From Acidobacteriota bacterium (lineage in GTDB: Bacteria; Acidobacteriota; Thermoanaerobaculia; Multivoradales; Multivoraceae), in the NCBI GenBank assembly GCA_028875725.1, contig JAPPCR010000006.1, positions 1,988,266 to 2,052,265 on the forward strand: a DNA stretch of 64,000 bases, written 5' to 3'. Shown piece after piece: positions 1 through 10,070 of the stretch. Positions within the stretch are counted from its first letter, which is position 1. Every line of letters starts with the position of its first letter. The translations under genes were made by a program, and so were the position numbers. The notes beneath the pieces are model-generated. The model was not told the origin of the DNA. It searched no databases and saw only the letters and a program-made list of their open reading frames with translations.

Positions 1-2503
1 GCGCGGGCAGTTCGACCGAGCCCGGGTCTTCCAGGAAACGGTGGATCAACCGTACGGCGTACGTCCGGTGGTCCCACTCCGGCGAACCCTGTGCCCCGGG
101 GTTCGCAAGCAGCCACTGGTACAGATCCGTGAGCGACGAAGTCGCCACGGCTCGCACCTGGAACGAACCCGACCGCGCCGGCGCCACCGGCCAGTCGAAG
201 TTCGGCGGCATGCTCACGGGGACGCCCGCCGCCAGCGCCATCAGCCGCCGCAGGGCGGCGAAGTCGACCGCCCTGCCGACTTCTCCGGCAAGGCCCGGAG
301 ACGGGTCGGCCCGCCAGGTCGCGGCCAGCACCCGATCGATCACGTCGCCAAGAGCCGGCTGTTCCACCGCCCGCGCGTGGTGGTCGACGAGGCGGGCCGC
401 CCGCTCGCCATCGAAGACCATGGCGAAGGTCAGGTCAGCCGCCATCTCGGCCGCGCCCACCGGATCGAACGTCAGACCGGCACGGGACGGCAGATGCTCC
501 CGGCCCCGGCTCCGGCCCGGGGGCGGCGGCGGAATGAGGTCGAGTATCCGCTGGGGCAGCGTCAGTTCAGCCGGGTCGACCGTCTGGAGCAGAGCGTCTA
601 GCGCATCGAGCTGCATCGCCGGCGGCAGCAGGGCCACCGGCGTCTGGCCGTCTCCCCGCACGGCGTAGCTGTAGTCGACGCCGCCGACGATCTTCGCCGC
701 CGCCTCGATCTGGTACCGGTGCAGCAGGTAGAGAGGCGTCAACACGTCCTCCAGTTGGGACAGCGGCGCGCCGACGCGGATGCTCCGCTCGGAGAACCGC
801 TCGAGTGCGGTCCGTCGCACCGACAGCAGGCGCCGCAGTTCCTCGGCCGCGGAACGGCCGTTGTCCCAGAGGTGAGCCAGGGGATGGGCGCCGCCAACCG
901 GCCGCGCGTCCTCGTCGCTGATGTAGTGGAGGCCGGCGTCGATCGTCCCCTGCAGGATAGCGTCGAGCTCCGCCGCCTCGTCGGCGCCCTCAGGGAACTC
1001 GGCGTAGCCGTAGAGAACCGCCCGCTTGTCCCATTCGCCGACGCCGACGTCGTAGGCGGCACTCAGATCGATCGTGCCGTCCTCGCCCAAGGTGGCCAGC
1101 GGATGCGGATAGTCCATGACGGACTCGCGGCCATCCGGTCCATCGACGCTGGAGGCGAAGTTGTGCGCCAGGCCGATCGTGTGGCCGACTTCGTGGGCTG
1201 AAAGCTGGCGTAGCCGGGCAAGCGCCATTTCGGTGAGCACCTCGGTGGACGAGTTCACGTCCTCGTAGGGCGACAACAGACCCTGGGCAATCAGGAAGTC
1301 CTGCCGCACCCGCAGGGAACCGAGCGTCACGACGCCCTTCAGGATCTCGCCGGTTCGCGGGTCGGTAACGCCACCTCCGTAGGACCATCCGCGGGTCGAG
1401 CGGTGAACCCACTGAATCACGTTGTAGCGGACGTCGAGCATGTCGGCGCCCTCTGGCAGGAGTTCGACCCGGAACGCGTCGATGTAGCCCGCGACCTCGA
1501 AGGCCTCGTTCCACCAGCGGGCTCCGTCGAGCAACGCCGAGCGGATCGGCTCCGGCGCACCCCGGTCCAGGTAGTAGACGATCGGTTCGACCGGTTCGCT
1601 GCGCTCGGCCCCCGGGTTGCGCTTCTCGAGCCGGTGACGGTCGATGAAGCTGGCCTCGAGCGGCTGATCGATCGGAGTCGCGTAGTCGAAGTAACTCGTC
1701 GTGTTGAAGCCGGACCTCGGATCCGCGCGGCGCGGCTTGTAACCGGGCTCGGGAAGCGCAACGAAGGAGTGGCGGAGGCGCACCGTCACCGCTTCGGGCG
1801 AGGGCACGACCTCTCGCACCCACGCTCCCGGACCGCGGTCGGGGGACCGCAGGGTGAAGGTCAGCGTGCCTTCGAGTTCCGAGTTGCGGGGAAACGCGGC
1901 GACGCCGGGGCGGTGAATCGCCGAGCGCGAGGCGTCCAGCTGGTAGCTCCCCTGCCCGCGCTGTTGGAGCCGTGCCACAACGCCGTGCGCGTCCCGGAGC
2001 ACGAAGTCCGTCGCGTCCACCAGGATCGCGCCGTCTTCGTCCTCGGCCGCGACTTCAAACCCCCACAACACCGAGCGGGCAAAGGCGTCCGCGACCGCAC
2101 GCTGCTCGTCCGGGTTGGCGCTCAGAGCCCGGTAGCGTGTGTTCTGCTGGACGAGAAGCACCTTCGGGCCCACCCGTTCGAACCGTGCCAGATGAGTGCG
2201 ACCGAGCTGCCCGCGGTCGAGGCCGATGTCGTTCGACCCGAGGCCGGCAGAGAGCGACTCGATGTAGAGGAGATCGGCGTCGAGGGAATCAACGTAGAGG
2301 AACAGCCGGCCGCCGCGGCTGTCCCAGTACAGGTCCAGGAAGCCCGGCAGCTGCTCGAAACCGCTCGTGACATCCGAAATCGACCGCGCCGGCTCCGCCG
2401 GCTCCTCGGTCGCGCTCTGCGCCTGAAGCCCCTGAACCGAGAGGACCGCGGCCAGGACTCCGACCGCGCCCGGCACCCGGCTCGAAGGCCAGGCCCGGAT
2501 CAC
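1..2503 (-). CDS. Secreted zinc metalloprotease (metzincin-like, DUF5117/DUF4953 type), 3' end outside window
   Basis: The reading frame runs from a GTG at 2503 to the left edge without a stop (about 834 residues seen). It begins with a signal peptide: basic start, hydrophobic stretch, then cleavage near LQA-QS around residues 27-31. A complete extended zinc site, [12 protein letters not shown], lies at residues 437-448, with ligands His437, His441 and His447 and catalytic Glu438. Further on is a Met-containing stretch 'ESVMDYPHP', a likely Met-turn. This layout fits the large bacterial zinc-dependent metalloproteases with DUF5117 and DUF4953 regions, which are normally 800-900 residues, so little is missing. 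It should act outside the cytoplasm on protein or peptide substrates. The GTG overlaps the stop of the isocitrate lyase gene as GTGA, so the two are probably translated together although their functions seem unrelated. Family assignment is from motif and length; the substrate is unknown. Confidence 0.85.
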   Translation of the reverse strand, partial: MIRAWPSSRVPGAVGVLAAVLSVQGLQAQSATEEPAEPARSISDVTSGFEQLPGFLDLYWDSRGGRLFLYVDSLDADLLYIESLSAGLGSNDIGLDRGQLGRTHLARFERVGPKVLLVQQNTRYRALSANPDEQRAVADAFARSVLWGFEVAAEDEDGAILVDATDFVLRDAHGVVARLQQRGQGSYQLDASRSAIHRPGVAAFPRNSELEGTLTFTLRSPDRGPGAWVREVVPSPEAVTVRLRHSFVALPEPGYKPRRADPRSGFNTTSYFDYATPIDQPLEASFIDRHRLEKRNPGAERSEPVEPIVYYLDRGAPEPIRSALLDGARWWNEAFEVAGYIDAFRVELLPEGADMLDVRYNVIQWVHRSTRGWSYGGGVTDPRTGEILKGVVTLGSLRVRQDFLIAQGLLSPYEDVNSSTEVLTEMALARLRQLSAHEVGHTIGLAHNFASSVDGPDGRESVMDYPHPLATLGEDGTIDLSAAYDVGVGEWDKRAVLYGYAEFPEGADEAAELDAILQGTIDAGLHYISDEDARPVGGAHPLAHLWDNGRSAAEELRRLLSVRRTALERFSERSIRVGAPLSQLEDVLTPLYLLHRYQIEAAAKIVGGVDYSYAVRGDGQTPVALLPPAMQLDALDALLQTVDPAELTLPQRILDLIPPPPPGRSRGREHLPSRAGLTFDPVGAAEMAADLTFAMVFDGERAARLVDHHARAVEQPALGDVIDRVLAATWRADPSPGLAGEVGRAVDFAALRRLMALAAGVPVSMPPNFDWPVAPARSGSFQVRAVATSSLTDLYQWLLANPGAQGSPEWDHRTYAVRLIHRFLEDPGSVELPA

Positions 2504-4812
2504 GAAGCGGCCCGCACCGGCACCGGCTCGGTCTTCTCGATCAGCGCCGTCAGCAACTCGCGGTCCTGCGCCGCCAGTTCGCGAACCCGTTCCCGGTTCA
2601 CCTCCGCGACGATGATCTCGCCGACCTCGGTGTTCGCGTCCTCGAAGATCCCCAGCTCGATCATGCGCCGGGTCTGGTGCTGGTTGTCATCCGTGGGGCT
2701 GACATAGTGCACCCACACCGCGCCGTAGCGGTGGATCAGGAACACATGCATCAGGGCCATCAGGCGACGTCGCCTCAGGTCGGTGTCGAAGGTGTTCTGG
2801 TCCCGCACCGAGAGAATCATCCGTTCGCGCCGGTCACGGATAGGCGCGAACACGACGTTCGCCGCCTTCGATTCCTCGCGTCCGTTCTGCGCCAGAACGT
2901 TGAGCTCCAGGAGTTCGGAGCCGGCGACATGAGGCCGGAGTTCCACGCGCATGCGCTCGTCGACATCGTACTTGCCTCGCCAGAGGTCGAGCCACTCTTC
3001 GAGCAACCGCGGCGGCACTTCGGTCTGCGCCAGGTGCTGGACATGGGTCGACCCCTTGCCCATTGCCTTGGTCGTCGCGGTATGTCCGGTTGCAGCCGAG
3101 AGCCCGCCGTCGAGCCGGGCGCCGCCGACGTGGGCCTGCGGGGTGCGATACGGCGATCCCACGAGGCGCAGCTTCCGCTGCAGCCGGGCCAGGGCCAGCA
3201 TGCCGTCCTCGCATAGAGCGGTGGCGAAGTCCTCAGCCGCCAGACCGTCGACCTGGTGGCCGCCGTAGGTGATGAAGTTGAAGACGTAGCCGAGCTTGCC
3301 CAGCTCCTCGGGAAACTGCCTCATCTGCTCGTCGGACATGCCCGTCGTATCCCAGTTGAAGGAGGGCGACAGGTTGTAGGCGAGCAACTGATCCGGATAC
3401 ACGGCATGGATCGCCTCGGCGAACCGCCGGGCATCGGCCAGGTTGGCCGTCGCCGTCTCCATCCAGATCAAGTCGGCGTAGGGCACCGCGTGCAGGGAAC
3501 GGGAGATCGCGTACTCGATGCCGCCCTGAATCTGGTAGTAGCCCTCGGGCGTCCGCGCAATCTCCGCGTTCCAGACCAGGTTGATGCCCATCTTGCGCGC
3601 CCGGGCCGCCGCCTCTTCGACTGACACGGAGTGGGCGAACTCCAGCCACTCCTCCACCGAGAGCTCGAAGACGGCGCCTTCCTCCTCGCGAAACGCGATC
3701 ACCTCAGCCACCGCCTGCGGATAGGTCTTGAGCCCCGCCTCCGACTGCCAGGCGTCGAGGAAGGAGGCCATCGTCTCGTCGAGCACGGCCTCGATGGCCA
3801 TGCCGCCGTTCGCGGCCATCTTCCCGTAGGCCGACTCGAGCTGCTCGTAGACGCCGGCGCCTTCCAGCCAGACATCGGCGCGGTGATAGGCGGCTTCCGA
3901 TATGTCGTACAGCTCGTGGCCGCGGACGTCTTCCGCTCCGAGAGCGTTCAGCCGCCGCAGAATCGCCAGGGTCGCCGTCTTGCAGCTCGGTAGATCGAGG
4001 TTCGTGGCCCCCAGGATGAAGGCCTGGTCGCGCTCGTCGCCGTTGCCGTCCAGGAAGGTCGCGGCCTCCGAGTCGGTGCGGGCGACGATGAGTCCAGGCA
4101 CCGCCATCACGTCCAACTGGAAGCGGGCCGAGTTCAGGCGCTTGTTCTGTTCGTCCTGCGGCACGAGGACCTTGCCCGCCTGATGGCCGCACTTCTTGAC
4201 CCCGGGTTTCTGGTCCTCGATGTGGTAGCCGGGCACGCCGACCTCGACGAAACGGCGAATCAGGTTGCGCACATGCTGTTCGCCGCCGTGGCCCGTGTCC
4301 GCGTCGGCGATGATGAACGGCCGGTAATCGAAGGCAGGGTTCGCTCGCTGCTCCGCTTCACTCATCCGCGAGCGGGTGAAGGCCTGGTTCTTGTCGGCCG
4401 TCAGCAGGGCGCGCACGACCGGCGCCGCCTCGTCCGGCACCTGACTCAGGGGATAGCTGGCAAGATCCGGTCCCGGATCCTCGGTGATCGAGCCCTTGGC
4501 AGAGGTCGCCCAGCCACCGATGTAGATGCCCTCGATCCCCCGGCGCTTCATCGCCACCGCCTGGCCAGGGGAGTAGGGGCCGAAACTGGTGATCGACTTC
4601 CTCTCGTCGAACAGTTCCCGCAGGCGTGCGTGGAAGGCCGCCGCGGCCTCCCGCGCCACCGTGTAGTCCTGCGGAATCGTGCCCCGCTGTGCTGCCACTT
4701 CGCGCGCGGTGTGGAGCCGCCTGATGCCGTCGAAGCGATCATCGCCCATGAACGCCGCCGCGGCTTCGGTCTGCCGCTCCATTGCCTCGTTGCCCGTCTC
4801 GCCGCTAGCCAT
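2500..4812 (-). CDS. aceA: Isocitrate lyase, long form (ICL2-like)
   Basis: Cleaves isocitrate to glyoxylate and succinate, the first step of the glyoxylate bypass; long forms in other bacteria can also act on 2-methylisocitrate. The signature KKCGH, with the catalytic cysteine, is at residues 206-210 and is preceded by the conserved '[11 protein letters not shown]'. At about 770 residues the protein is much longer than the E. coli enzyme (about 434) and similar in size to mycobacterial ICL2, which carries an extra C-terminal domain. Here the extra part is roughly residues 590-770. The ATG at 4812 is preferred over one nine bases upstream because a GGAG lies nine bases before it. It stands divergent from the ThDP enzyme gene and overlaps the downstream protease start by four bases. 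A propionyl-CoA ligase (56503) and ETF genes in the window fit growth on fatty acids. Identification is firm; methylisocitrate activity is inference. Confidence 0.95.
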   Translation of the reverse strand: MASGETGNEAMERQTEAAAAFMGDDRFDGIRRLHTAREVAAQRGTIPQDYTVAREAAAAFHARLRELFDERKSITSFGPYSPGQAVAMKRRGIEGIYIGGWATSAKGSITEDPGPDLASYPLSQVPDEAAPVVRALLTADKNQAFTRSRMSEAEQRANPAFDYRPFIIADADTGHGGEQHVRNLIRRFVEVGVPGYHIEDQKPGVKKCGHQAGKVLVPQDEQNKRLNSARFQLDVMAVPGLIVARTDSEAATFLDGNGDERDQAFILGATNLDLPSCKTATLAILRRLNALGAEDVRGHELYDISEAAYHRADVWLEGAGVYEQLESAYGKMAANGGMAIEAVLDETMASFLDAWQSEAGLKTYPQAVAEVIAFREEEGAVFELSVEEWLEFAHSVSVEEAAARARKMGINLVWNAEIARTPEGYYQIQGGIEYAISRSLHAVPYADLIWMETATANLADARRFAEAIHAVYPDQLLAYNLSPSFNWDTTGMSDEQMRQFPEELGKLGYVFNFITYGGHQVDGLAAEDFATALCEDGMLALARLQRKLRLVGSPYRTPQAHVGGARLDGGLSAATGHTATTKAMGKGSTHVQHLAQTEVPPRLLEEWLDLWRGKYDVDERMRVELRPHVAGSELLELNVLAQNGREESKAANVVFAPIRDRRERMILSVRDQNTFDTDLRRRRLMALMHVFLIHRYGAVWVHYVSPTDDNQHQTRRMIELGIFEDANTEVGEIIVAEVNRERVRELAAQDRELLTALIEKTEPVPVRAAS

Positions 4813-4952
4813 CACCGTCATCTCCGTCAGCTTCTCTGTGGACGCCCTGGAAGGGCCCGGAAGAGACTAACCGTAACACCGGAAGGGCGCCTCCGGCCAT
4901 GGCGACGGGGCCGCCGGAGAACCGCCGGTTTCTCCTGCTACCCTCCACGCCC

Positions 4953-6653
4953 ATGAGCCTGCCAGCGATCCGTCCCAAGCACAGTCCCCAACGCGGCGGA
5001 GACGTCCTGCTCGATGCCCTGACCGAGTACGGCATTCCGTTCCTGTTCGGCAACCCCGGCACCACGGAGAGTCCGTTGATGGACCGGCTCGGGGACCACC
5101 CGGACCTCCGCTACGTCCTCGCCCTGCACGAATCCGTGGCGCTTGGCGCCGCCCACTACTACGCCCAGTCGACCGGCGTCACCGGAGTCGTCAACCTGCA
5201 CGTGGCGCCGGGGCTCGGCAACGCCCTGGGCATGCTCTACAACGCTTGGGAAGCGAACACCCCGATGGTGATCACGGCCGGCCAGCAGGACACCCGCTCG
5301 CGGCTCCGAGAACCCCTGCTCGGACATGACCTGGTGGCGATGGCCGAGCCCCTGGTCAAGTGGAGCGTCCAGGTCGAGCGCGCCGACGAGTTCGCGCCGA
5401 TCCTCCATCGTGCCTTCAAGGTCGCGCACGATCCACCCGCCGGACCCGTGTTCGTCGCCCTGCCGCTGAACGTCCTGGAGGAAGAGACCGCGGAGTCGGT
5501 ACGGCCGCTCGGCGATCTGTACCGGGCGCCGCAGCCGGAAGCGGCGGCGGTAGGCCGCATGGTCGGCGTGCTGAGCCAGGCGCGCCAGCCGGCGATCGTG
5601 ATCGGAGACGGCGTGGCCCGAAGCGAAGGGCAGCAGGAACTCGTGGCCCTGGCCGAGTTCGTCGGCGCGGGGGTCTACCCGGAAGGGCTGATGCAGCGTC
5701 TGAACTTCCCGCAGAGCCACCCCTGCTTCCGGCCGCGCATGCCGCTCAACCATGCCGGCATCCAGCACGCACTCGGCGGTGCCGACGTCGTCCTGCTCGT
5801 CGGCGGCTCCTTCTTCGAGGAGGTCTGGTTCGATCCGGACTCGCCGTTCGGCGCCGAGACCACCGTTCTCCAGATCGAGGACGCGCCCGACCGCCTCGCC
5901 TTCAACTTCGCTGTCGAAGTGGGAATGCTCGCCGACGCCCGCGCCGGGCTCGCGGCCCTGCGGGAAGCGCTCGAGGCGTCCGCCGACACCAGCTTCCGGG
6001 CTGCCGCCGCGGAGCGGATGGACAAGCTGCGTGCCGCCAGCGAGGGCGCCCGGGCCGCGCGCCAGAAGCGGCTGGCCGCCCACTTTGACGACGCGCCCAT
6101 GTCGCCAGCGCGGCTCATGTCCGAGGTCGCCAGGGCGGTGCCCGACGACGCCGTGATCGTCAACGAGTCGATCACCGCGGGCGGCGATCTTCTCGGCTTC
6201 CTGCCCGTCGACGATCCCGACCGCTACTGCGGCACCCGCGGCGGCGGCATCGGCCAGGGACTGGTCGGCGGCATCGGCGCTTCGCTCGCCCACCCCGAGC
6301 GGCCGGTCATCGTCTTCTCGGGCGACGGCTCGGCGATGTACTCGATCCAGGCGCTCTGGACCGCCGCTCACTACGACATGCCGATCGTCTTCCTGATCCT
6401 GCACAACCGCGAGTACAAGATCCTGAAGATCAACATGGACATCTACCGCGAACGCTTCGGGATTCCGGCGGACCGGCCCTATCCCCACATGAACCTGACC
6501 GAGCCGGAACTCGACTTCGTCGAGATGGCCGCGGGAATGGGCGTTCCCGGGCGGAAGATCGAGGACCCGGCGGATGTCGAGGAGGCGCTGCGGGAAGCCT
6601 TCGCGACCGGCGGCCCCTACGTACTCGACGTGATCATCGGGGGCCGGATCTGA
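4953..6653 (+). CDS. Thiamine diphosphate-dependent decarboxylase, benzoylformate decarboxylase / acetolactate synthase family
   Basis: A 566-residue ThDP enzyme. The N-terminal PYR domain has 'FGNPGTTES' (residues 32-40), the ThDP-activating glutamate Glu60 in 'LALHESVALG', and 'NLHVAPGLGNALG', in which His83 matches the active-site His70 of benzoylformate decarboxylase. The central domain is the usual nucleotide-fold type. The C-terminal PP domain has the metal/diphosphate motif GDG at 457-459 with its paired Asn485. Local sequence looks closer to benzoylformate decarboxylase than to acetolactate synthase: 'NAWEANTPMVITAGQQ' and 'EPLVKWS' are typical. It probably decarboxylates a 2-oxo acid to an aldehyde. 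The ATG at 4953 is chosen because residues before it (an alternative start at 4899) do not resemble the family. A molybdenum hydroxylase operon follows 173 bases downstream and could oxidise an aldehyde product, but no operon link is visible. The exact substrate is unknown. Confidence 0.85.
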   Translation: MSLPAIRPKHSPQRGGDVLLDALTEYGIPFLFGNPGTTESPLMDRLGDHPDLRYVLALHESVALGAAHYYAQSTGVTGVVNLHVAPGLGNALGMLYNAWEANTPMVITAGQQDTRSRLREPLLGHDLVAMAEPLVKWSVQVERADEFAPILHRAFKVAHDPPAGPVFVALPLNVLEEETAESVRPLGDLYRAPQPEAAAVGRMVGVLSQARQPAIVIGDGVARSEGQQELVALAEFVGAGVYPEGLMQRLNFPQSHPCFRPRMPLNHAGIQHALGGADVVLLVGGSFFEEVWFDPDSPFGAETTVLQIEDAPDRLAFNFAVEVGMLADARAGLAALREALEASADTSFRAAAAERMDKLRAASEGARAARQKRLAAHFDDAPMSPARLMSEVARAVPDDAVIVNESITAGGDLLGFLPVDDPDRYCGTRGGGIGQGLVGGIGASLAHPERPVIVFSGDGSAMYSIQALWTAAHYDMPIVFLILHNREYKILKINMDIYRERFGIPADRPYPHMNLTEPELDFVEMAAGMGVPGRKIEDPADVEEALREAFATGGPYVLDVIIGGRI

Positions 6654-6826
6654 GTCGTTCTCGCACCCTGCGGCTCTTGATCGTTGCTGGAGCGTCGCGC
6701 GGCCATGGCGGTCCCTGGCGAGCCTCGGACCGGTCGCCAACCCATGTTGTATGCTTCGCCGGCAAGCCGGACAAAGCAGAGGGCAGCACGCCGGTATCAC
6801 CACCCGCCTAACGGAGGCTGGAAACC

Positions 6827-7534
6827 ATGGATGAGCTGAGAGAAGACGTCTTCCTGCAGGACGACCTGATCGAGGAACTGCGCGAAGACCACGCGGAAAC
6901 CGAAGCGGACGACGGCCGGGAAGAGAGTTCAGGCGGGCTCTCGGACGTCACCCGACGGAGCTTCATTCAAGGTTCGGTCGCCACCGGCGCCGCCGTCTCG
7001 ATGGCGGGGGGCAATCTGCTCCAGCCGGATGTGCTGCGCGCCGCCACCGAACCGGTGGCCCGCACGATCGACCTTCGGGTGAACGGCGAGACCCACGAAC
7101 TCGAAGTCGAGCCGATGGACACGCTGGCCATGGTGCTGCGCTACAAGCTCGACCTCACCGGCACCAAGCTGGGCTGCGACCGCGCCGAGTGCGGCGCCTG
7201 CACCGTGTTGATCGACGACGTTCCCCACTACGGCTGCTCGATCCTGGTGCACCAGGTGCGCGGCCGGGAGGTGACCACGGTCGAAGGGCTCGAGCAGGAC
7301 GGCGTGCTCCACCCGGTCCAGCAGGCGGTGCTCGACGAGATGGGCTTCCAGTGCGCCTTCTGCGCCCCGGGCTTCATCATGAGCATGGCTGCGCTGGTCA
7401 AGGCCAACCCGAACGCGACCCGCGCGGACGCCCAGAAGTGGCTTGCCGGCCACATCTGCCGCTGCGGCGACTACAACAAGATCCTGAACACCGCCGAACG
7501 CGCGCTCGAGAACGCACGCGCCACTCTGAGCTGA
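6827..7534 (+). CDS. Molybdenum hydroxylase [2Fe-2S] subunit with Tat signal
   Basis: Small iron-sulfur subunit of a xanthine dehydrogenase-family enzyme. The plant-type ferredoxin domain carries Cys117, Cys122, Cys125 and Cys137 (first cluster); the all-alpha domain carries Cys176, Cys179, Cys211 and Cys213 (second cluster). Both sets are complete. Unlike cytosolic relatives of about 160 residues, this protein has an 80-residue N-terminal extension: a strongly acidic stretch (residues 2-35), then a twin-arginine motif TRRSFIQG (42-49) and a hydrophobic segment (about 50-62). That is the layout of a Tat signal, so the folded complex is probably exported. The start follows a GGAGG about ten bases upstream, so the acidic extension appears genuinely translated. 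It is the first gene of a tight operon with the Mo, FAD and cytochrome b subunits. Confidence 0.92.
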   Translation: MDELREDVFLQDDLIEELREDHAETEADDGREESSGGLSDVTRRSFIQGSVATGAAVSMAGGNLLQPDVLRAATEPVARTIDLRVNGETHELEVEPMDTLAMVLRYKLDLTGTKLGCDRAECGACTVLIDDVPHYGCSILVHQVRGREVTTVEGLEQDGVLHPVQQAVLDEMGFQCAFCAPGFIMSMAALVKANPNATRADAQKWLAGHICRCGDYNKILNTAERALENARATLS

Positions 7535-7543
7535 GGAACAAAG

Positions 7544-9994
7544 ATGGCCAATACACTCGTAGGCACCGACTACGTTCCACCCGATCTGATCGAAAAGGTC
7601 ACCGGACGCGCCAGGTACGCGGAGGACTGGCGCGCCGAGGGCATGCTGTTCGCCAAGCAGTTGCTGTCGCCGATGCCCCACGCGCGGGTGCGGAACATCG
7701 ACGCCTCCGCCGCGCTGGAGATGGACGGCGTCGAGGCGGTTCTCACCGCGGACGACCTCGCCGAGTACATGGGCGAAGCGGGTCCGCTGGATGAGCGTTC
7801 CCTGACGAACCATCCGAAGTACGAGGGCGAGCCCGTGCTCGCCGTCGCCGCCGTGAGCGAGAAGATCGCCGCCGACGCGATCGAAAAGATCAGGGTCGAC
7901 TTCGAGCCGCTGCCGTTCGCGCTGGACCCCCTGGATTCGATCGCTCCGGGAGGCGCCGACTCGCTGCCCGATGGCAACAGCATCGTCCGCCAGCGCACCG
8001 ACACCGGCGTCGAGACCGTCGTCCAGCGCGTGGAGTGGACGGCCGAGGACCTGGCGACCGCGAGGGGCTCGAACGGCGAGAAGGGCAGCATGCCCGAGGG
8101 CGTGTTCCAGGACGAGTGGACGAACGGCGACCTCGAGAAGGGCTTCGCCGACGCCGACTACATCATCGACGAGCCGCTCTTCTTCCAGTCGGTCACCCAT
8201 CACCCGATGGAGCCGCGAAGCTGCATGGCGCACTGGGAGGGCGACACCTGCCACCTCTACCCCTCGACCCAGAGCGTCGCCTTCACGCTGCTCGCGGGCC
8301 AGGGCACGGTCGGCGTTCCGCCCCAGAACCTGGTCGTCCACGCCGAGTACACCGGCGGCGGCTTCGGCAGCAAGATCGTCGGCACCAGCAACATGGCGGT
8401 GCCGGTCTACCTGGCCAAGAAGACCGGCAAGCCGGTCATGCACCGGGTCACCCGCTACGAGGAGAACTACATCGGCCGCGCCCGCCCGGGCTTCCAGGGT
8501 TGGGCCAGGATCGGCTTCAAGAAGGACGGCCGCATCTCCGCCTTCGACTGGGCGGTGATCCAGGACAACGGTCCGTACGGCCGTCAGAGCGACATGGGCA
8601 CCTCGGGCAACATGGTGTCCCTCACCTACCAGCCCGAGAGCATGCGCCACCGCGGCCTCTCCATCGCGACGAACACGCCCCCGCGGGCTCCGCAGCGGGC
8701 GCCGGGCGGCGTGCAGATGTCGGCCATGGTCGAGCCCCTGCTCGACCGCGCCGCGGACCACCTGGGAATCGACCGCCTGACCATCCGCCAGATCAACATC
8801 GCGAAGAACGGCGCCAAGTTCGGTGACGGCGAGGGTCGCAACGTGACCACCGCCTACGTCACCGAAGCCTGGGACCGGCTGGCCGAGATGGTCGACTGGG
8901 AAGACGCCAAGGCCCGAAGCGGGCAGATGAACGGCTCGAAGGTCACCGGCGTCGGTCTCGCGAGTTCGACCTACACCGCCGGTTCGAGCGGTTTCGACGG
9001 ACTGATGCTGATCACGCCGGAAGGCCGGCTCGAGATCCACACCGGAATCGGGAACCTGGGCACCCACTCCTACTCCGACACCGCGCGGGTCGCAGCCGAC
9101 CTGCTCGACGTGCCGTGGGAGAAGGTGGACATGGTCTGGGGCGATACCGGCAAGGGCGTGCCCCACACCTGCGTGCAGGCGGGCAGCCAGACCACCCACG
9201 CGATCACGCGCGCCACCCACGCCGCCGCCACCGACCTGAGGACGAAGCTCCAGGAGCTCGCGGCCCAGGTCCACGGCGGCTCGGCCTCGCAGTACGTCGT
9301 CGCCGGTGAACGCGTCTACCGCCGGGGCAACCGCGCCGCCGGCCTGAGCCTGGCCCAGGCCGCCGAGAAGGCGATCGAGATGGGCGGCCGCTACGACGGC
9401 ACGGAGCTCAACGAAGGACTGAGTCCGATCACGCTCGGCGGCGCCGCCGTCCTCAAGGGCCGCGGCCTGCTGGCTGCCGCCAAGGACAACTACGGTCGCG
9501 CCGGCGACGTCTACTCCTGGGTCGTCGCCTACGCCGAGATCGAGCTCGACAAGGAGACCGGCGTCATCGAACTGACGGACTACAAGGCGGTCACCGACTG
9601 CGGGACCGTCCTCAACCCCCGGAGCCTCGGTGGCCAGCTTCACGGCGGCGCCGTGCAGGGCTTCGGCTGCGCGGTCGGCCAGAAGTGGGTCTACGACCCG
9701 CAGTGGGGCATCCCCTTCGCGAACCGCTTCTACACCGCCCGGCCGTCGACGATCCTCGACGTGCCGCTCGAGATGGAGTGGGACGCCGTGAACATGCCGG
9801 ATCCGAACAACCCGGTGGGCTCCAAGGGCATCGGCGAACCGCCGATGGGCGCCGGCTGCGCCTCCCTCCTGTGCGCCATCCAGGACGCGCTGGGGCAGGA
9901 CACGGTGGCCTACCTGCCGCTCATGACCGACCACATCATCAACCAGCTCGAGGGCCGCGAACAGGACAGCGAGTTCCTTGCCGCGCACACCTGA
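7544..9994 (+). CDS. Molybdenum hydroxylase large (molybdopterin-binding) subunit
   Basis: An 816-residue catalytic subunit of the xanthine dehydrogenase family, which hydroxylates a substrate carbon with water and passes electrons to the iron-sulfur subunit. The N-terminal domain opens with 'KVTGRARYAEDW'. Molybdopterin-contact regions include 'YTGGGFGSKI' and 'TPPRAPQRAPGG', and the catalytic glutamate is probably Glu765 in 'KGIGEPPMGAG'. It lacks both the AYRCSFR motif of true CO dehydrogenase and the AYRGAGR motif of form II CoxL, so it is neither. It starts nine bases after the small subunit, behind a GAGG. It has no signal peptide and would be exported as a complex with the Tat-bearing subunit. 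Possible substrates are aldehydes, N-heterocycles or similar; the sequence does not decide. Confidence 0.92.
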   Translation: MANTLVGTDYVPPDLIEKVTGRARYAEDWRAEGMLFAKQLLSPMPHARVRNIDASAALEMDGVEAVLTADDLAEYMGEAGPLDERSLTNHPKYEGEPVLAVAAVSEKIAADAIEKIRVDFEPLPFALDPLDSIAPGGADSLPDGNSIVRQRTDTGVETVVQRVEWTAEDLATARGSNGEKGSMPEGVFQDEWTNGDLEKGFADADYIIDEPLFFQSVTHHPMEPRSCMAHWEGDTCHLYPSTQSVAFTLLAGQGTVGVPPQNLVVHAEYTGGGFGSKIVGTSNMAVPVYLAKKTGKPVMHRVTRYEENYIGRARPGFQGWARIGFKKDGRISAFDWAVIQDNGPYGRQSDMGTSGNMVSLTYQPESMRHRGLSIATNTPPRAPQRAPGGVQMSAMVEPLLDRAADHLGIDRLTIRQINIAKNGAKFGDGEGRNVTTAYVTEAWDRLAEMVDWEDAKARSGQMNGSKVTGVGLASSTYTAGSSGFDGLMLITPEGRLEIHTGIGNLGTHSYSDTARVAADLLDVPWEKVDMVWGDTGKGVPHTCVQAGSQTTHAITRATHAAATDLRTKLQELAAQVHGGSASQYVVAGERVYRRGNRAAGLSLAQAAEKAIEMGGRYDGTELNEGLSPITLGGAAVLKGRGLLAAAKDNYGRAGDVYSWVVAYAEIELDKETGVIELTDYKAVTDCGTVLNPRSLGGQLHGGAVQGFGCAVGQKWVYDPQWGIPFANRFYTARPSTILDVPLEMEWDAVNMPDPNNPVGSKGIGEPPMGAGCASLLCAIQDALGQDTVAYLPLMTDHIINQLEGREQDSEFLAAHT

Positions 9995-10060
9995 TCTGTT
10001 CGTGACCGCTTAGATCAGATCAGCACGATACTGCTCCGGACGATACTCCCCAGAAGGAGG
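9991..10060 (+). promoter_or_regulatory. Intercistronic dyad, direct repeat and strong ribosome binding site
   Basis: At the end of the Mo-subunit gene CTGATCT (9991-9997, containing the stop codon) is repeated inverted as AGATCAG (10012-10018), giving a 7-bp stem with a 14-base loop. It is followed by the direct repeat ACGATACT at 10025-10032 and 10040-10047, then AAGGAGG at 10054-10060, ten bases before the ATG of the FAD subunit. There is no T-run, so this does not look like a simple terminator. It could be an mRNA processing or stoichiometry element, or an operator. Function is speculative. Confidence 0.35.
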
Positions 10061-10070
10061 AAACCACAGC

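Noticed and set aside
4938..6803. A 621-codon minus-strand open frame opposite the ThDP enzyme
   Set aside because: Opposite a gene with a complete ThDP motif set; no ribosome binding site or domain on the minus strand.
6929..9988. A 1019-codon open frame on the minus strand opposite the Mo hydroxylase genes
   Set aside because: It is the antisense shadow of real, motif-bearing genes in a very GC-rich region; its translation is rich in His, Arg, Gly, Val and Asp repeats without any domain.
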